From contig NZ_MNPU01000054.1 in NCBI RefSeq assembly GCF_001983165.1, positions 1 through 40,519 of the forward strand: DNA of 40,519 nt, read 5' to 3'. Position 1 is the stretch's first letter. Each line of letters starts with the position of its first letter. The notes under the pieces are model-generated. The model was not told the origin of the DNA. It saw only the letters and a list, made by a program, of their open reading frames with translations, and ran no database searches. The translations under genes were made by a program, and so were the position numbers. The stretch is from Pseudomonas gessardii. GTDB lineage: Bacteria; Pseudomonadota; Gammaproteobacteria; Pseudomonadales; Pseudomonadaceae. Below are positions 1-8,597 of this stretch, piece by piece.

Positions 1-302
1 TTGTGCTTAGTCAGGTAAGCTCGGTTCGGTCAGACGCCCATTGATAACGATGTTTTGGAAGCGGGATTGTTTCGCTTAGCAAGCTCAGAAAATTAACTGA
101 CTGTTGCACTTGCTCCTTGAGACCGCCGTTCCCTCCTTGCCCCTGGGTGGCTTCAGGGGCATTTCTGACGGCAATTTCCGACAAATCTCGCCGTTCCAGA
201 TGCCAAGTCGCAGCCTCCCCAAGTTTTTTAATCCTTCACTGGCAAATCGCCTGTAGAACTCGTTACTGTGCGCCCAAAGAATAATGTGAAGGAGACAGGG
301 GC
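1..302. other. Left-edge region without a recognised gene
   Basis: No convincing coding frame was found on either strand; forward frames hit stops early. A GCCCCTG/CAGGGGC stem with an 8-base loop lies at 139-160, but no T-run follows it, so it is not called a terminator. The last bases carry the ribosome binding site AAGGAG (289-294) of the next gene. The rest is probably the 5' regulatory region of that gene plus the 3' flank of an unseen gene. Confidence 0.5.
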
Positions 303-1100
303 ATGGGGTTATCAATGATCGAAACAGCACGGCAGCCACTCACGCGTAAGGTTTTTTTCCTGGTCCTGCTGGTCAGCCCTATTGCCCTGGCTGAGAGCGT
401 CAGTGTCGAGACCCACTCGTTGTTGCGCTTGCCCAACAGCACCAGCGTGCTGCAGTTGGAGCGCCTGGAAGTTGCCGACTACGGCACTTTGTTGATTCCG
501 GCGAATATCACCCAGGTCACGGTCGACGAGCTGCATCTGGGCCGCGAGGCGCGGATCACCATCGTGCCCAGCGCCTCGGCCCTGCAATTGCAGGTGCGGC
601 ATGCCCAGTTGGAACATGGCAGCCAGATCACCTCCCGTGGCGCGCCCGGCACCCATGAAAAGCCGGCCAAGCCGGGGCGTGACCTGAGCTTGCGGATCAC
701 CCAATTGAGCGCGGATGAACTGTCGGTCGATGCCCGTGGTGGCACGGGTGCCCAAGGCTATGCCGGCCTGGATGGCGCCAATGGCGAAGACCCAGGATGC
801 ACGTGGGGATCGGCCGGGCGTGGCGCCAATGGTGACAACGGCGGTGACGGGCTGCCGGGTGCGGCGGGCGCGGCAGTGCGCATCGAGTTGCCGCAGGATT
901 ATCCGCGCGAGCAGATCAAGGTCTGGGTCGATGGCGGTGCTGGCGGCTTGCCAGGTGTTGCCGGCAAGCCAGGTAAGGGCGGGCAGTCCAAGGGTTGCCT
1001 GGTGTACCACGCCGATGGCGGCGAGGCGGGCCGGCCGGGGTTGGAAGGGCAGGCCGGGCCGGCGGGGCCTGCCGGTACGGTCACTATCCAGCGGCTTTGA
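303..1100 (+). CDS. Secreted collagen-like Gly-rich repeat protein
   Basis: A 265-residue protein of unknown function. The N terminus has a signal peptide (hydrophobic residues about 17-30, ending around ALA-ES), so export is expected. Residues about 40-130 form a non-repetitive domain rich in short hydrophobic stretches. From about 145 to the end there are irregular collagen-type Gly-X-Y runs such as GLDGANG, GLPGAAG and GPAGPAG. Two cysteines lie in the repeat part (GCTWG and KGCLVY). The start at 303 is chosen because AAGGAG sits 8 bases upstream; an internal ATG at 315 has poorer spacing. Collagen-like repeats in bacteria are usually surface or matrix exposed; a surface role here is inference. 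It converges on the CopD-type gene across a REPIN. Confidence 0.8.
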   Translation: MGLSMIETARQPLTRKVFFLVLLVSPIALAESVSVETHSLLRLPNSTSVLQLERLEVADYGTLLIPANITQVTVDELHLGREARITIVPSASALQLQVRHAQLEHGSQITSRGAPGTHEKPAKPGRDLSLRITQLSADELSVDARGGTGAQGYAGLDGANGEDPGCTWGSAGRGANGDNGGDGLPGAAGAAVRIELPQDYPREQIKVWVDGGAGGLPGVAGKPGKGGQSKGCLVYHADGGEAGRPGLEGQAGPAGPAGTVTIQRL

Positions 1101-1112
1101 GCTATCGGCAGC

Positions 1113-1196
1113 GGCCCCATCGCGGGCAAGCCCGCTCCCACACTTGATTTGCGAACCCATTCAAAATGTGGGAGCGGGCTTGCCCGCGATGGGGCC
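1113..1196. repeat. REPIN 1 (REP doublet)
   Basis: Two REP copies in inverted orientation. The left arm runs 1113-1142, and the right arm starts near 1167 with TGTGGGAGCGGGC and ends GATGGGGCC. The arms are essentially perfect complements around a 24-base spacer. It lies between two convergent genes, where the transcript hairpin could also stop read-through. Confidence 0.9.
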
Positions 1197-1209
1197 TTGA
1201 AGCACAACC

Positions 1210-1674
1210 TCAGAACATCGGCCGAGCCGAAGCCACTGCCACCACCACCAACCCGACAAGTAGATTTACCCCCACCAACCGTCGAATCTGCCCCAGCGCC
1301 GCTGCGCCCGCCGGCCAATCCTCTGCGGCCACCGCTGCCCGCAGTTCCGGCAACTTCAAGGCCTGGATGCGGATAAACAGCGCCGTCATCACCACATACA
1401 AGCCCATCATCACCTGTACATAGCGCGGCGCGGTTTCAAAGCCGTTGAAGCGCAATTGCAGCAAGCCGACACCACTGATCGGCAAGATCAACACGGCCAC
1501 CCAGACCCACACGAAAAAACGCTGAAACACATTCAGCCACAGTTTCAGCCGTGGAGGGCCGTCGAGCGCCGCCATTGCGGCCGGGCGCAGGATCATCCAG
1601 GCGAAAAACATACCACCGACCCAGACCAGGGCGGCCAATACATGCAGGGTGTAGGCAAGGCTAAAGACGGTCAT
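1210..1674 (-). CDS. CopD-family integral membrane protein
   Basis: A 154-residue membrane protein with four predicted helices: residues about 5-28, 50-72, 82-103 and 130-150. The N-terminal pattern (YTLHVLAALVWVGGMFFAW) is characteristic of small CopD-domain proteins, related to the copper-resistance protein CopD but lacking most of its length. The conserved His in the first helix is a potential metal or heme ligand. GGAG lies 7 bases before the ATG. It converges with the collagen-like gene and diverges from dinG. No copper-resistance genes adjoin it, so a role in copper handling is only suggested by the family name. Confidence 0.8.
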   Translation of the reverse strand: MTVFSLAYTLHVLAALVWVGGMFFAWMILRPAAMAALDGPPRLKLWLNVFQRFFVWVWVAVLILPISGVGLLQLRFNGFETAPRYVQVMMGLYVVMTALFIRIQALKLPELRAAVAAEDWPAGAAALGQIRRLVGVNLLVGLVVVAVASARPMF

Positions 1675-1688
1675 TGAGGTACTCCGTT

Positions 1689-1717
1689 CTGCGCGGGATT
1701 AATTAGCGGGGTATGAT
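1689..1717 (+). promoter_or_regulatory. Possible sigma-70 promoter for dinG
   Basis: TATGAT at 1712-1717 is a good -10 element, with CTGCGC 17 bases upstream as a poor -35. It lies about 57 bases before the dinG start. No LexA-type CTGT-N8-ACAG box was seen between 1675 and 1773. Confidence 0.3.
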
Positions 1718-1773
1718 AGCGGCCGATCCGAACCACTGAAAATTTATCCAGCGTTTTTTGCGCCCGACTATCC

Positions 1774-3918
1774 ATGATCAGCACTGAACTCAAAACCACG
1801 ATCCAGGGCGCCTACTCGCGTTTTCTCGAAGCCAAGAGCTTGAAACCGCGCTACGGCCAGCGCCTGATGATCGCCGAAGTGGCCAAGGTCCTCGGGGATA
1901 TCGACACCGACGACGAAGGCCGGCGCAGTGGCGACCCTGCGGTCGTGGCCGTCGAGGCCGGCACCGGTACCGGCAAGACCGTGGCCTACAGCCTGGCGGC
2001 GATTCCCACTGCCAAGGCCGCCGGCAAGCGCCTGGTGATTGCCACCGCCACCGTGGCCCTGCAAGAGCAGATCGTCTACAAAGACCTGCCGGACCTGATG
2101 CGCAACAGCGGCCTGAGCTTCACCTTCGCCCTGGCCAAGGGCCGTGGCCGCTATATGTGCCTGTCCAAGCTGGATGTGCTGCTGCAGGAAGGCCATGCGC
2201 AAACCGCCACGGCCTCGCTGTTTGAAGAAGAAGGCTTCAAGATCGAGGTCGATGAAGCCAGCCAGAAGCTGTTTACCAGCATGATCGAGAAATTGGCCGG
2301 CAATAAGTGGGACGGCGACCGCGACAGCTGGCCCAATGCCCTGGAAGACGCCGACTGGGCGCGCCTGACCACCGATCATAGCCAATGCACCAACCGCCAC
2401 TGCCCCAACTTCGGCCAGTGCGCCTTCTACAAGGCCCGCGAAGGCATGGGCAAGGTCGATGTGATCGTCACCAACCACGACATGGTCCTCGCCGACCTGG
2501 CCCTGGGCGGCGGCGCCGTGCTGCCCGACCCACGCGATACCCTGTACGTGTTCGATGAAGGCCACCACTTGCCGGACAAGGCCATCGGCCACTTTGCCCA
2601 CTACACGCGCCTGCGCTCCACCGCCGACTGGCTGGAAACCACTGCCAAGAACCTCACCAAGCTGCTGGCCCAGCATCCGCTGCCGGGCGACCTGGGCAAG
2701 CTGATCGAGCAGGTGCCGGACCTGGCGCGGGAGATCAAGACCCAGCAACAGTTCATGTTCAGCGCTTGCGAGCAGGTGGCGGACTTCAAGCCCGGCGAAG
2801 ACGTCGAAGGCCGCGAACGGCCACGCCACCGCTTTGTCGGCGGGCTGATCCCCGAGCATATGCGCGAGATGGGCGTGGAGCTGAAGAAAGGCTTCTCGCG
2901 CCTCACCGACCTGTTCACCCGCCTGACCGACCTGCTCAAGGAAGGCATGGACGGCGAGGTCAATATCGGCATCGCCAGCAACCAGGCCGAAGAATGGTAC
3001 CCATTGTTTGGCAGCCTGTTGTCCCGTGCCCAGGGCAACTGGGAGCTGTGGACTGCCTTCACTGTCGAAGACCCGGAAGACAACCCGCCCATGGCCCGCT
3101 GGCTGACGCTGTCGGAAAGCGGCGCGTTGTTCGATATCGAAGTCAACGCCAGCCCGATCCTGGCGGCGGAAATGCTCCGGCGCAACCTGTGGAACGTGGC
3201 CTACGGCGCCCTGGTGACCTCGGCCACCCTGACCGCCCTGGGCACCTTTGACCGCTTCCGCATGCGCGCCGGCTTGCCGAAAAAAGCCGTCACCGCCGTG
3301 GTCCCCAGCCCGTTCCATCATGCCGACGCTGGCGTGCTGCGGGTGCCGGACCTCAAGGCCGACCCACGGGATGCGCCGGCCCACACCGCGGCCATCATTC
3401 GTGACCTGCCGTCGCTGGTGGAAGGTTCCAAGGGCACCCTGGTGCTGTTCTCGTCACGCAAGCAGATGCAGGACGTGTTCGACGGCCTCGACCGCGACTG
3501 GCGCAAGCAGGTGTTTATCCAGGGCAACCTGTCGAAACAGGAAACCCTGAACAAGCACAAGGCGCGGGTCGATGGCGGGGACTCCAGCGTGCTGTTCGGC
3601 CTGGCCAGCTTTGCCGAAGGTGTCGACTTGCCGGGGGCCTACTGCGAACATGTGGTGATCGCGAAGATCCCGTTCTCGGTGCCGGACGATCCGGTGGAGG
3701 CCGCGCTGGCCGAGTGGATCGAAGCCCGTGGCGGCAATCCGTTCATGGAAATCTCGGTGCCGGATGCCTCGTTGAAGCTGGTCCAGGCCTGTGGTCGCTT
3801 GCTGCGTACCGAAGAAGACCGGGGCACCATCACCTTGCTCGACCGCCGTCTGGTCACCCAGCGCTATGGCAAGGCGATCCTGAATGCCTTGCCGCCGTTC
3901 CGGCGCGAAATTTCTTAA
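1774..3918 (+). CDS. dinG: ATP-dependent DNA helicase DinG
   Basis: A 714-residue XPD-like superfamily 2 helicase with an iron-sulphur cluster, about the usual DinG length. Members unwind DNA 5'-3' and resolve R-loops and G-quadruplexes. Visible motifs are Walker A GTGTGKT at 63-69, cluster cysteines C129, C205, C210 and C216 with DinG-like spacing, and a DEAH-box variant DEGH at 261-264. VTNHDM follows the cluster domain, and the C-terminal motif VI is QACGRLLR. All key residues appear intact. The ATG at 1774 has only a weak ribosome binding site. In E. coli dinG belongs to the LexA regulon, but no LexA box is visible here. It stands alone between copD-like and the glycoside hydrolase gene. 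Confidence 0.95.
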   Translation: MISTELKTTIQGAYSRFLEAKSLKPRYGQRLMIAEVAKVLGDIDTDDEGRRSGDPAVVAVEAGTGTGKTVAYSLAAIPTAKAAGKRLVIATATVALQEQIVYKDLPDLMRNSGLSFTFALAKGRGRYMCLSKLDVLLQEGHAQTATASLFEEEGFKIEVDEASQKLFTSMIEKLAGNKWDGDRDSWPNALEDADWARLTTDHSQCTNRHCPNFGQCAFYKAREGMGKVDVIVTNHDMVLADLALGGGAVLPDPRDTLYVFDEGHHLPDKAIGHFAHYTRLRSTADWLETTAKNLTKLLAQHPLPGDLGKLIEQVPDLAREIKTQQQFMFSACEQVADFKPGEDVEGRERPRHRFVGGLIPEHMREMGVELKKGFSRLTDLFTRLTDLLKEGMDGEVNIGIASNQAEEWYPLFGSLLSRAQGNWELWTAFTVEDPEDNPPMARWLTLSESGALFDIEVNASPILAAEMLRRNLWNVAYGALVTSATLTALGTFDRFRMRAGLPKKAVTAVVPSPFHHADAGVLRVPDLKADPRDAPAHTAAIIRDLPSLVEGSKGTLVLFSSRKQMQDVFDGLDRDWRKQVFIQGNLSKQETLNKHKARVDGGDSSVLFGLASFAEGVDLPGAYCEHVVIAKIPFSVPDDPVEAALAEWIEARGGNPFMEISVPDASLKLVQACGRLLRTEEDRGTITLLDRRLVTQRYGKAILNALPPFRREIS

Positions 3919-3924
3919 GCCACC

Positions 3925-3942
3925 GTGGGTGAATTCACCCAC
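3925..3942. promoter_or_regulatory. Perfect 18-base palindrome between dinG and the glycosidase gene
   Basis: GTGGGTGAATTCACCCAC is a perfect palindrome 6 bases after the dinG stop and 65 bases before the glycosidase start. Outer CCAC/GTGG at 3920-3923 and 3946-3949 add a further imperfect layer. No T-run follows, so it suits a regulator operator or mRNA structure better than an intrinsic terminator. Confidence 0.5.
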
Positions 3943-4007
3943 TTCGTGGTCTACCTCATATCAAGTCATCAGGCCATTCACCGGCCGATTGGGAGAACCT
4001 TGTTCGT

Positions 4008-6233
4008 ATGATCCGCACGCTGCCTGCTCTTTTTGCCCTGTTGTTCGCCGCGCCATTGCTGGCCGCGCCGGCGGGGCAACAGACACTGTTCAACTTTGTC
4101 CGACCGGCCGATGTGGTCAAGGTGGCGACCCAGGACGCCAGCCTGCCGCAATACAACGCCGAGCAGACCCCCGAAGGCGAGGTGCTGCGCCGCATCACCT
4201 TTAACCCGGCGGCGGAGCCGAGCCTGGTGCTCAGCCCACAGAACGGTGTGTGGGACTGGTCGCAATCGAGTGCCATGAGCCTGCGTATCCAGAGCGCGAT
4301 GGACTGGGCGCTGACGTTGTACGTCAAGGTGCAGAGCAGCGACGGCAAGACCCTGGTCAGCCGTATCGATCTGCCGGCGGGGCCTGCGCAAACCCTGCTG
4401 GTGCCGCTGCAAGCCAATTCGCCCTTGAGCCAGGGCATGAAGGCCGGGCCGCCGATGCCGATCACCGTGGACGGGCAGCGTGTGATGCTGGCCGCCAGTG
4501 CTGGGGAAATCGATCGCAGCCAGGTGGTCTCGGTCACCCTGTCGATGCTCAAGCCCACTGCGCCGCAAAGCATCCTGCTGGAGCGCTTTGGCGTGCAGGA
4601 CAGCGAACCGGTGCTCAAGGCCGCCTACAGTGAACTGGTGGATGCCTATGGGCAGTCCACCCGCGCGCGCTGGCCGGAAAAAGTCAGCAGCGACGAGCAG
4701 TTGAAAGCCGCTGCCGCCAAGGAACAGCAACAGCTCAAGGGCTGGCTGGCGGAACGGGGCAAGAGTGCCCTGGACACGTTCGGCGGCTGGACCAAGGGCC
4801 CGGCCTTTGACGCCAGCGGTTTCTTCCGCACCGAAAAGCGCGATGGGCGCTGGTATCTGGTGACGCCGCAAGGGCATCCGTTCTATTCCCTGGGTGTCAA
4901 CACCGTGGCGGCGGACAGCAGCCAGACCTATGTGGCTGGCCGCGAGTGGATGTTTGGCGCATTGCCCAAGGCCGGTGAGCTCTTCGCCACGTATTACGGC
5001 AAGGGTGATAACCGTAGCGGCAATGGTGCCGGCCTTGGGCGCGGTTTTGATGCGGGCCGCTGGTACGATTTCTACGGCGCCAACCTGCAGCGTACCTACG
5101 GCACCGAAGGCTTTGACCAGAAGCGCTGGGTCGGCCACACCCTCGATCGCCTGCAAGCCTGGGGCTTCAACACGGTCGGTAACTGGAGCGCCCCGCAACT
5201 GGGGGACGCTGAGCGCGTGCCTTACACCTTGCCCCTGTCGATCATTGGTGATTACACCAGTATCAGCACTGGCATCGACTGGTGGGGCGGCATGCCCGAT
5301 CCCTTCGACCCGCGCTTTGCCATGGCCACCGAGCGGGCAGTGGCGATTGCCACCCGTGACCATCGCGATGACCCTTGGTTGATCGGCTTCTTTGCCGATA
5401 ACGAGCTGGCGTGGGCCGGCCCAGGTGACGATGCGAAATCCCGCTATGCCCTGGCCTACGGCACCCTGCGCATGACCACCGATGTGCCGGCCAAGCGCGC
5501 ATTCCTCAAGCAACTGCGTGACAAATACCGCAACGAAGAGGGCCTGTCCAAAGCCTGGGGGATCCACCTGGCTGGCTGGGAGTTGATGGAAGATCCAGGC
5601 TTTGAGCCGCCGATGCCCAGCCTCGAGCACCCGGAAATCGAGGCCGACTTCCAATACTTCCAGAAGACTTTCGCTGACGCCTACTTCAAGACCATCTCCG
5701 ACGCGCTGAAATGGCATGCGCCCAACCAGTTGCTGCTGGGCGGCCGCTATGCGGTCAGCACCCCGGAGGCGGTGGCGTCCTGCGCCCAGTATTGCGATGT
5801 ACTGAGCTTCAATATGTACACCCTCAAGCCCCAGGACGGTTATGACTTCGCCGCCCTGCGCGCGTTGGACAAGCCGGTGTTGATCAGCGAGTTCAACTTT
5901 GGCTCGGCCGACCGTGGCCCGTTCTGGGGCGGTGTCACGCCATTGGCCAGGGAAGAGGCGCGGGGCACGGCTTACGCGAACTTCCTCAAGCAAGCCATGG
6001 CCGAACCGTCGATTGTCGGCGTGCACTGGTTCCAGTACCTCGATCAGCCGGTAAGTGGTCGTTTGCTGGACGGTGAAAATGGCCATTTCGGCCTGGTGGG
6101 GATCACCGATGTGCCGTTCCAGGGGTTTGTCGACAGTGTGCGCAAGAGCAACCTGGCGACGATCCAGCAATTGGCCCGGGAAGCCGAAAAGGCCAAGGTC
6201 GCCCAGGCTGCCACGGGTTCCCAAACCCAGTAA
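4008..6233 (+). CDS. Exported agarase-like glycoside hydrolase
   Basis: A 741-residue protein with a signal peptide (residues 1-20, ending LLAAPA). Residues about 25-190 look like a beta-rich N-terminal domain. About 250-720 form a TIM-barrel hydrolase of the GH-A clan, resembling proteins annotated as beta-agarase (GH50/GH42-like). The barrel shows the clan's catalytic pair: N465-E466 in FFADNELAW as acid/base, and E628 in LISEFNFG as nucleophile. Aromatic-rich segments (STGIDWWGGMPDPFDPRFA, HWFQYLD) suit a carbohydrate cleft. The true substrate is unknown; agar is unlikely for a soil pseudomonad, and an exopolysaccharide or plant galactan is possible. It begins 89 bases after dinG and ends 53 bases before the serine hydrolase gene, which may be cotranscribed. 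Confidence 0.8.
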   Translation: MIRTLPALFALLFAAPLLAAPAGQQTLFNFVRPADVVKVATQDASLPQYNAEQTPEGEVLRRITFNPAAEPSLVLSPQNGVWDWSQSSAMSLRIQSAMDWALTLYVKVQSSDGKTLVSRIDLPAGPAQTLLVPLQANSPLSQGMKAGPPMPITVDGQRVMLAASAGEIDRSQVVSVTLSMLKPTAPQSILLERFGVQDSEPVLKAAYSELVDAYGQSTRARWPEKVSSDEQLKAAAAKEQQQLKGWLAERGKSALDTFGGWTKGPAFDASGFFRTEKRDGRWYLVTPQGHPFYSLGVNTVAADSSQTYVAGREWMFGALPKAGELFATYYGKGDNRSGNGAGLGRGFDAGRWYDFYGANLQRTYGTEGFDQKRWVGHTLDRLQAWGFNTVGNWSAPQLGDAERVPYTLPLSIIGDYTSISTGIDWWGGMPDPFDPRFAMATERAVAIATRDHRDDPWLIGFFADNELAWAGPGDDAKSRYALAYGTLRMTTDVPAKRAFLKQLRDKYRNEEGLSKAWGIHLAGWELMEDPGFEPPMPSLEHPEIEADFQYFQKTFADAYFKTISDALKWHAPNQLLLGGRYAVSTPEAVASCAQYCDVLSFNMYTLKPQDGYDFAALRALDKPVLISEFNFGSADRGPFWGGVTPLAREEARGTAYANFLKQAMAEPSIVGVHWFQYLDQPVSGRLLDGENGHFGLVGITDVPFQGFVDSVRKSNLATIQQLAREAEKAKVAQAATGSQTQ

Positions 6234-6286
6234 TGACTGGAACAATGGGCGCCACTTTACGTAGGTCTTTTTCGAGGGGGATGCCG

Positions 6287-7432
6287 GTGCAGATTCAGGG
6301 TCATTACGAGCTTCAATTTGAAGCAGTGCGTGAAGCCTTCGCCGCACTGTTTGACGACCCTCAGGAGCGCGGCGCGGCGCTGTGTGTGCAGGTTGGCGGC
6401 GAAACCGTCCTCGATCTGTGGGCCGGCACTGCCGACAAGGACGGTGCCCAGGCCTGGCACAGCGATACCATCGCCAACCTGTTCTCCTGCACCAAGACAT
6501 TCACCGCCGTCACCGCCCTGCAACTGGTTGCCGAAGGCAAGTTGCAGCTGGACGCCCCGGTTGCCAACGATTGGCCGCAGTTCGCGGCGGCAGGCAAGGA
6601 CAACATCACCCTGCGCCAACTGCTGTGCCATAAGGCCGGGCTGCCCGCGCTGCGTGAAATATTGCCCGCCGAAGCCCTGTATGACTGGCCGTTGATGACG
6701 GCCGCCCTGGCCGCCGAAGCGCCCTGGTGGACACCCGGCGAAGGCCATGGCTACGCCGCCATTACCTATGGCTGGCTGGTCGGTGAGCTGCTGCGCCGCG
6801 CCGATGGGCGTGGGCCGGGGGAGTCGATTGTGGCCCGGGTTGCCCGCCCGCTGGGCCTGGACTTTCATGTCGGGTTGGCGGACGAAGAGTTTTATCGCGT
6901 TGCCCACATTGCCCGGAGCAAAGGCAATATGGGGGATGAGGCCGCCCAACGGTTGTTACAGGTCACCCTGCGTGAGCCCGAAGCAATGACTACCCGGGCG
7001 TTTACCAATCCGCCTTCTATACTAACCAGCACTAATAAACCCGAGTGGCGTCGCATGCAGCAGCCTGCGGCAAATGGGCATGGCAATGCGCGCAGTTTGG
7101 CCGGGTTTTATAGTGGTTTACTGGACGGAAGTTTGTTGGAAGCCGATATGCTTGAACAACTGACCCGTGAGCACAGTATCGGGCCGGATAAAACCTTATT
7201 GACGCAAACCCGTTTTGGCCTGGGTTGTATGTTGGACCAGCCAGGCGTGCCCAATGCGACGTTCGGCCTTGGCCCACGTGCATTTGGGCATCCTGGGGCT
7301 GGGGGCTCCGTGGGCTTTGCCGATCCAGAATATGATGTAGCCTTTGGTTTCGTGACCAAAACACTGGGGCCGTATGTACTTATGGACCCGCGCGCGCAAA
7401 AGTTGGTAAGAATATTGGCCGGTTGTCTGTAA
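6287..7432 (+). CDS. EstB/class-C beta-lactamase-like serine hydrolase
   Basis: A 381-residue cytoplasmic esterase-type enzyme of the beta-lactamase/penicillin-binding fold (COG1680). The nucleophile motif is S67-C-T-K70. Y156 in HGYAAITYGW corresponds to the catalytic tyrosine, with Ala-Ala in place of the usual YxN. The third motif is GHPGAGGS near residue 330. No signal peptide is seen, which fits EstB-type esterases better than a periplasmic beta-lactamase. Start choice: GAGGGGG (6274-6280) abuts the ATG at 6281 but is 6 bases from the GTG at 6287, so the GTG start (protein beginning MQIQGHYELQ) is preferred. It may form a two-gene unit with the preceding glycosidase. The substrate is unknown. 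Confidence 0.85.
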   Translation: MQIQGHYELQFEAVREAFAALFDDPQERGAALCVQVGGETVLDLWAGTADKDGAQAWHSDTIANLFSCTKTFTAVTALQLVAEGKLQLDAPVANDWPQFAAAGKDNITLRQLLCHKAGLPALREILPAEALYDWPLMTAALAAEAPWWTPGEGHGYAAITYGWLVGELLRRADGRGPGESIVARVARPLGLDFHVGLADEEFYRVAHIARSKGNMGDEAAQRLLQVTLREPEAMTTRAFTNPPSILTSTNKPEWRRMQQPAANGHGNARSLAGFYSGLLDGSLLEADMLEQLTREHSIGPDKTLLTQTRFGLGCMLDQPGVPNATFGLGPRAFGHPGAGGSVGFADPEYDVAFGFVTKTLGPYVLMDPRAQKLVRILAGCL

Positions 7433-7571
7433 ATAGCTTGCGGTCTGGCGTTTTTTTGTTAAAAAGGCACCTACAAAAGGCGCTGGCAAAATGTTGTTAC
7501 TTAAATCTTCTTGAAGCGTCTGTTTAACGAGTCATCAAGACTCCTGTTTTTTCTCATTTTGTGGATATCTC

Positions 7572-8570
7572 ATGTTATCGAACAAGTCCTTGGCACTGGC
7601 GCTCTGCCTCACTCTTACTGGTTGTGCACAAACCCCACAAAATGATGCGTCTGGCGAGCATTGGTGGTCGTTCTGGCCCGACAAGGCGGCGGCCAAGGAC
7701 GTTACCGCCAAGGCCGATGTCAAGGCGACTGACGCCAAGGCCGACCTCAAGGCCGATCTGAAGGCGGCAACGCCTGCTCCCGCTGCGGCACCGGTCGTGG
7801 CCAAGGCTGAAAGCGACACCAAGTGGTGGTGGCCGTTTGAAAGCAAGCCAAAACCCCTGAGCAAAGTCGATGTGACCAACATCCCCATGCCAGACCCGAA
7901 AATCACCCAGGCCTGGCTGGACGACTACGAGCCACGCCTGCGCGCCGCGATCAAGGACAGCAACCTGCAACTGGAGCGTCGCGACAACGTACTGGTGGTG
8001 ATTGCCCCGGTCGACGGTTCGTACAACCCGAAGCGCCCGGCGATGCTGCTGCCCGTGACCCTGGGCCCGTTCACCCGTGTCGCCAAGGCTGTTGAAAAGG
8101 ATCCGAAGACCGCCGTGCTGGTCCTGGGCCATATCGACACCGTGCAGAACCAGCCCCTGACCAAGGAGCGTGCCCAGTCCATTGCTTCGATCTTCAGCCT
8201 TAGCGGCCTGAAGCAGGACCGCCTGATGTTGCGTGGCATGGGTGACCTGATGCCCCGCGCCGCCAACGACAGCACCCAGGGCCGCGCCCTGAACCGTCGC
8301 ATGGAAATCATGTTCACCCAGCGCACCACCATGCTGGCACTGCTGAGCAAGTACAACTCGCCAAATCCGCCGAAGCCTGAACTGGTCGCGGTACAGGACG
8401 TAGTTGCCCCCGCGCCGGTCGCCAAGAAAGCCGTTGCTGCCAAGAAAGCACCGGCCAAGAAGGCCGCCGCCAAGCCAGCCGCGAAAAAAGCTGCGGCCAA
8501 GCCGGCTGCAAAAAAGCCGGCTGCAACGCCTGCGAAAAAAGTAGCGGTGAACGACCAGGCGAAAAACTGA
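7572..8570 (+). CDS. OmpA-domain lipoprotein with Lys/Ala-rich tail
   Basis: A 332-residue lipoprotein. The signal peptide ends in the lipobox LTGC (Cys about 18). A linker (about 30-85) is rich in KAD repeats, with Trp-rich patches WWSFWP and WWWPF. An OmpA-like peptidoglycan-binding domain spans about 150-255: GHID and the GRALNRRMEIMF ending carry the Asp and Arg that bind peptidoglycan in the family. The tail after about 275 is made of AKKAAAKPA-type repeats resembling histone H1 or AlgP tails. Attachment to the outer membrane and peptidoglycan is expected; the role of the basic tail is unknown. The ribosome binding site is weak. pdxH follows after 27 bases and could share the transcript. 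Confidence 0.85.
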   Translation: MLSNKSLALALCLTLTGCAQTPQNDASGEHWWSFWPDKAAAKDVTAKADVKATDAKADLKADLKAATPAPAAAPVVAKAESDTKWWWPFESKPKPLSKVDVTNIPMPDPKITQAWLDDYEPRLRAAIKDSNLQLERRDNVLVVIAPVDGSYNPKRPAMLLPVTLGPFTRVAKAVEKDPKTAVLVLGHIDTVQNQPLTKERAQSIASIFSLSGLKQDRLMLRGMGDLMPRAANDSTQGRALNRRMEIMFTQRTTMLALLSKYNSPNPPKPELVAVQDVVAPAPVAKKAVAAKKAPAKKAAAKPAAKKAAAKPAAKKPAATPAKKVAVNDQAKN

Positions 8571-8597
8571 GCAGTTGAGCAAGAAGGATAAAACCCC

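Noticed and set aside
1774..1790. LexA control of dinG
   Set aside because: No LexA box was found in the upstream region.
1768..3384. Long antisense frame over dinG
   Set aside because: Low-complexity His/Gln/Gly composition typical of shadow frames; dinG motifs lie on the other strand.
3978..6500. Long open frame antisense to the glycosidase gene
   Set aside because: It mirrors the third-codon GC bias of the real gene, has no plausible ribosome site or domain, and its opposite strand has clear catalytic motifs.
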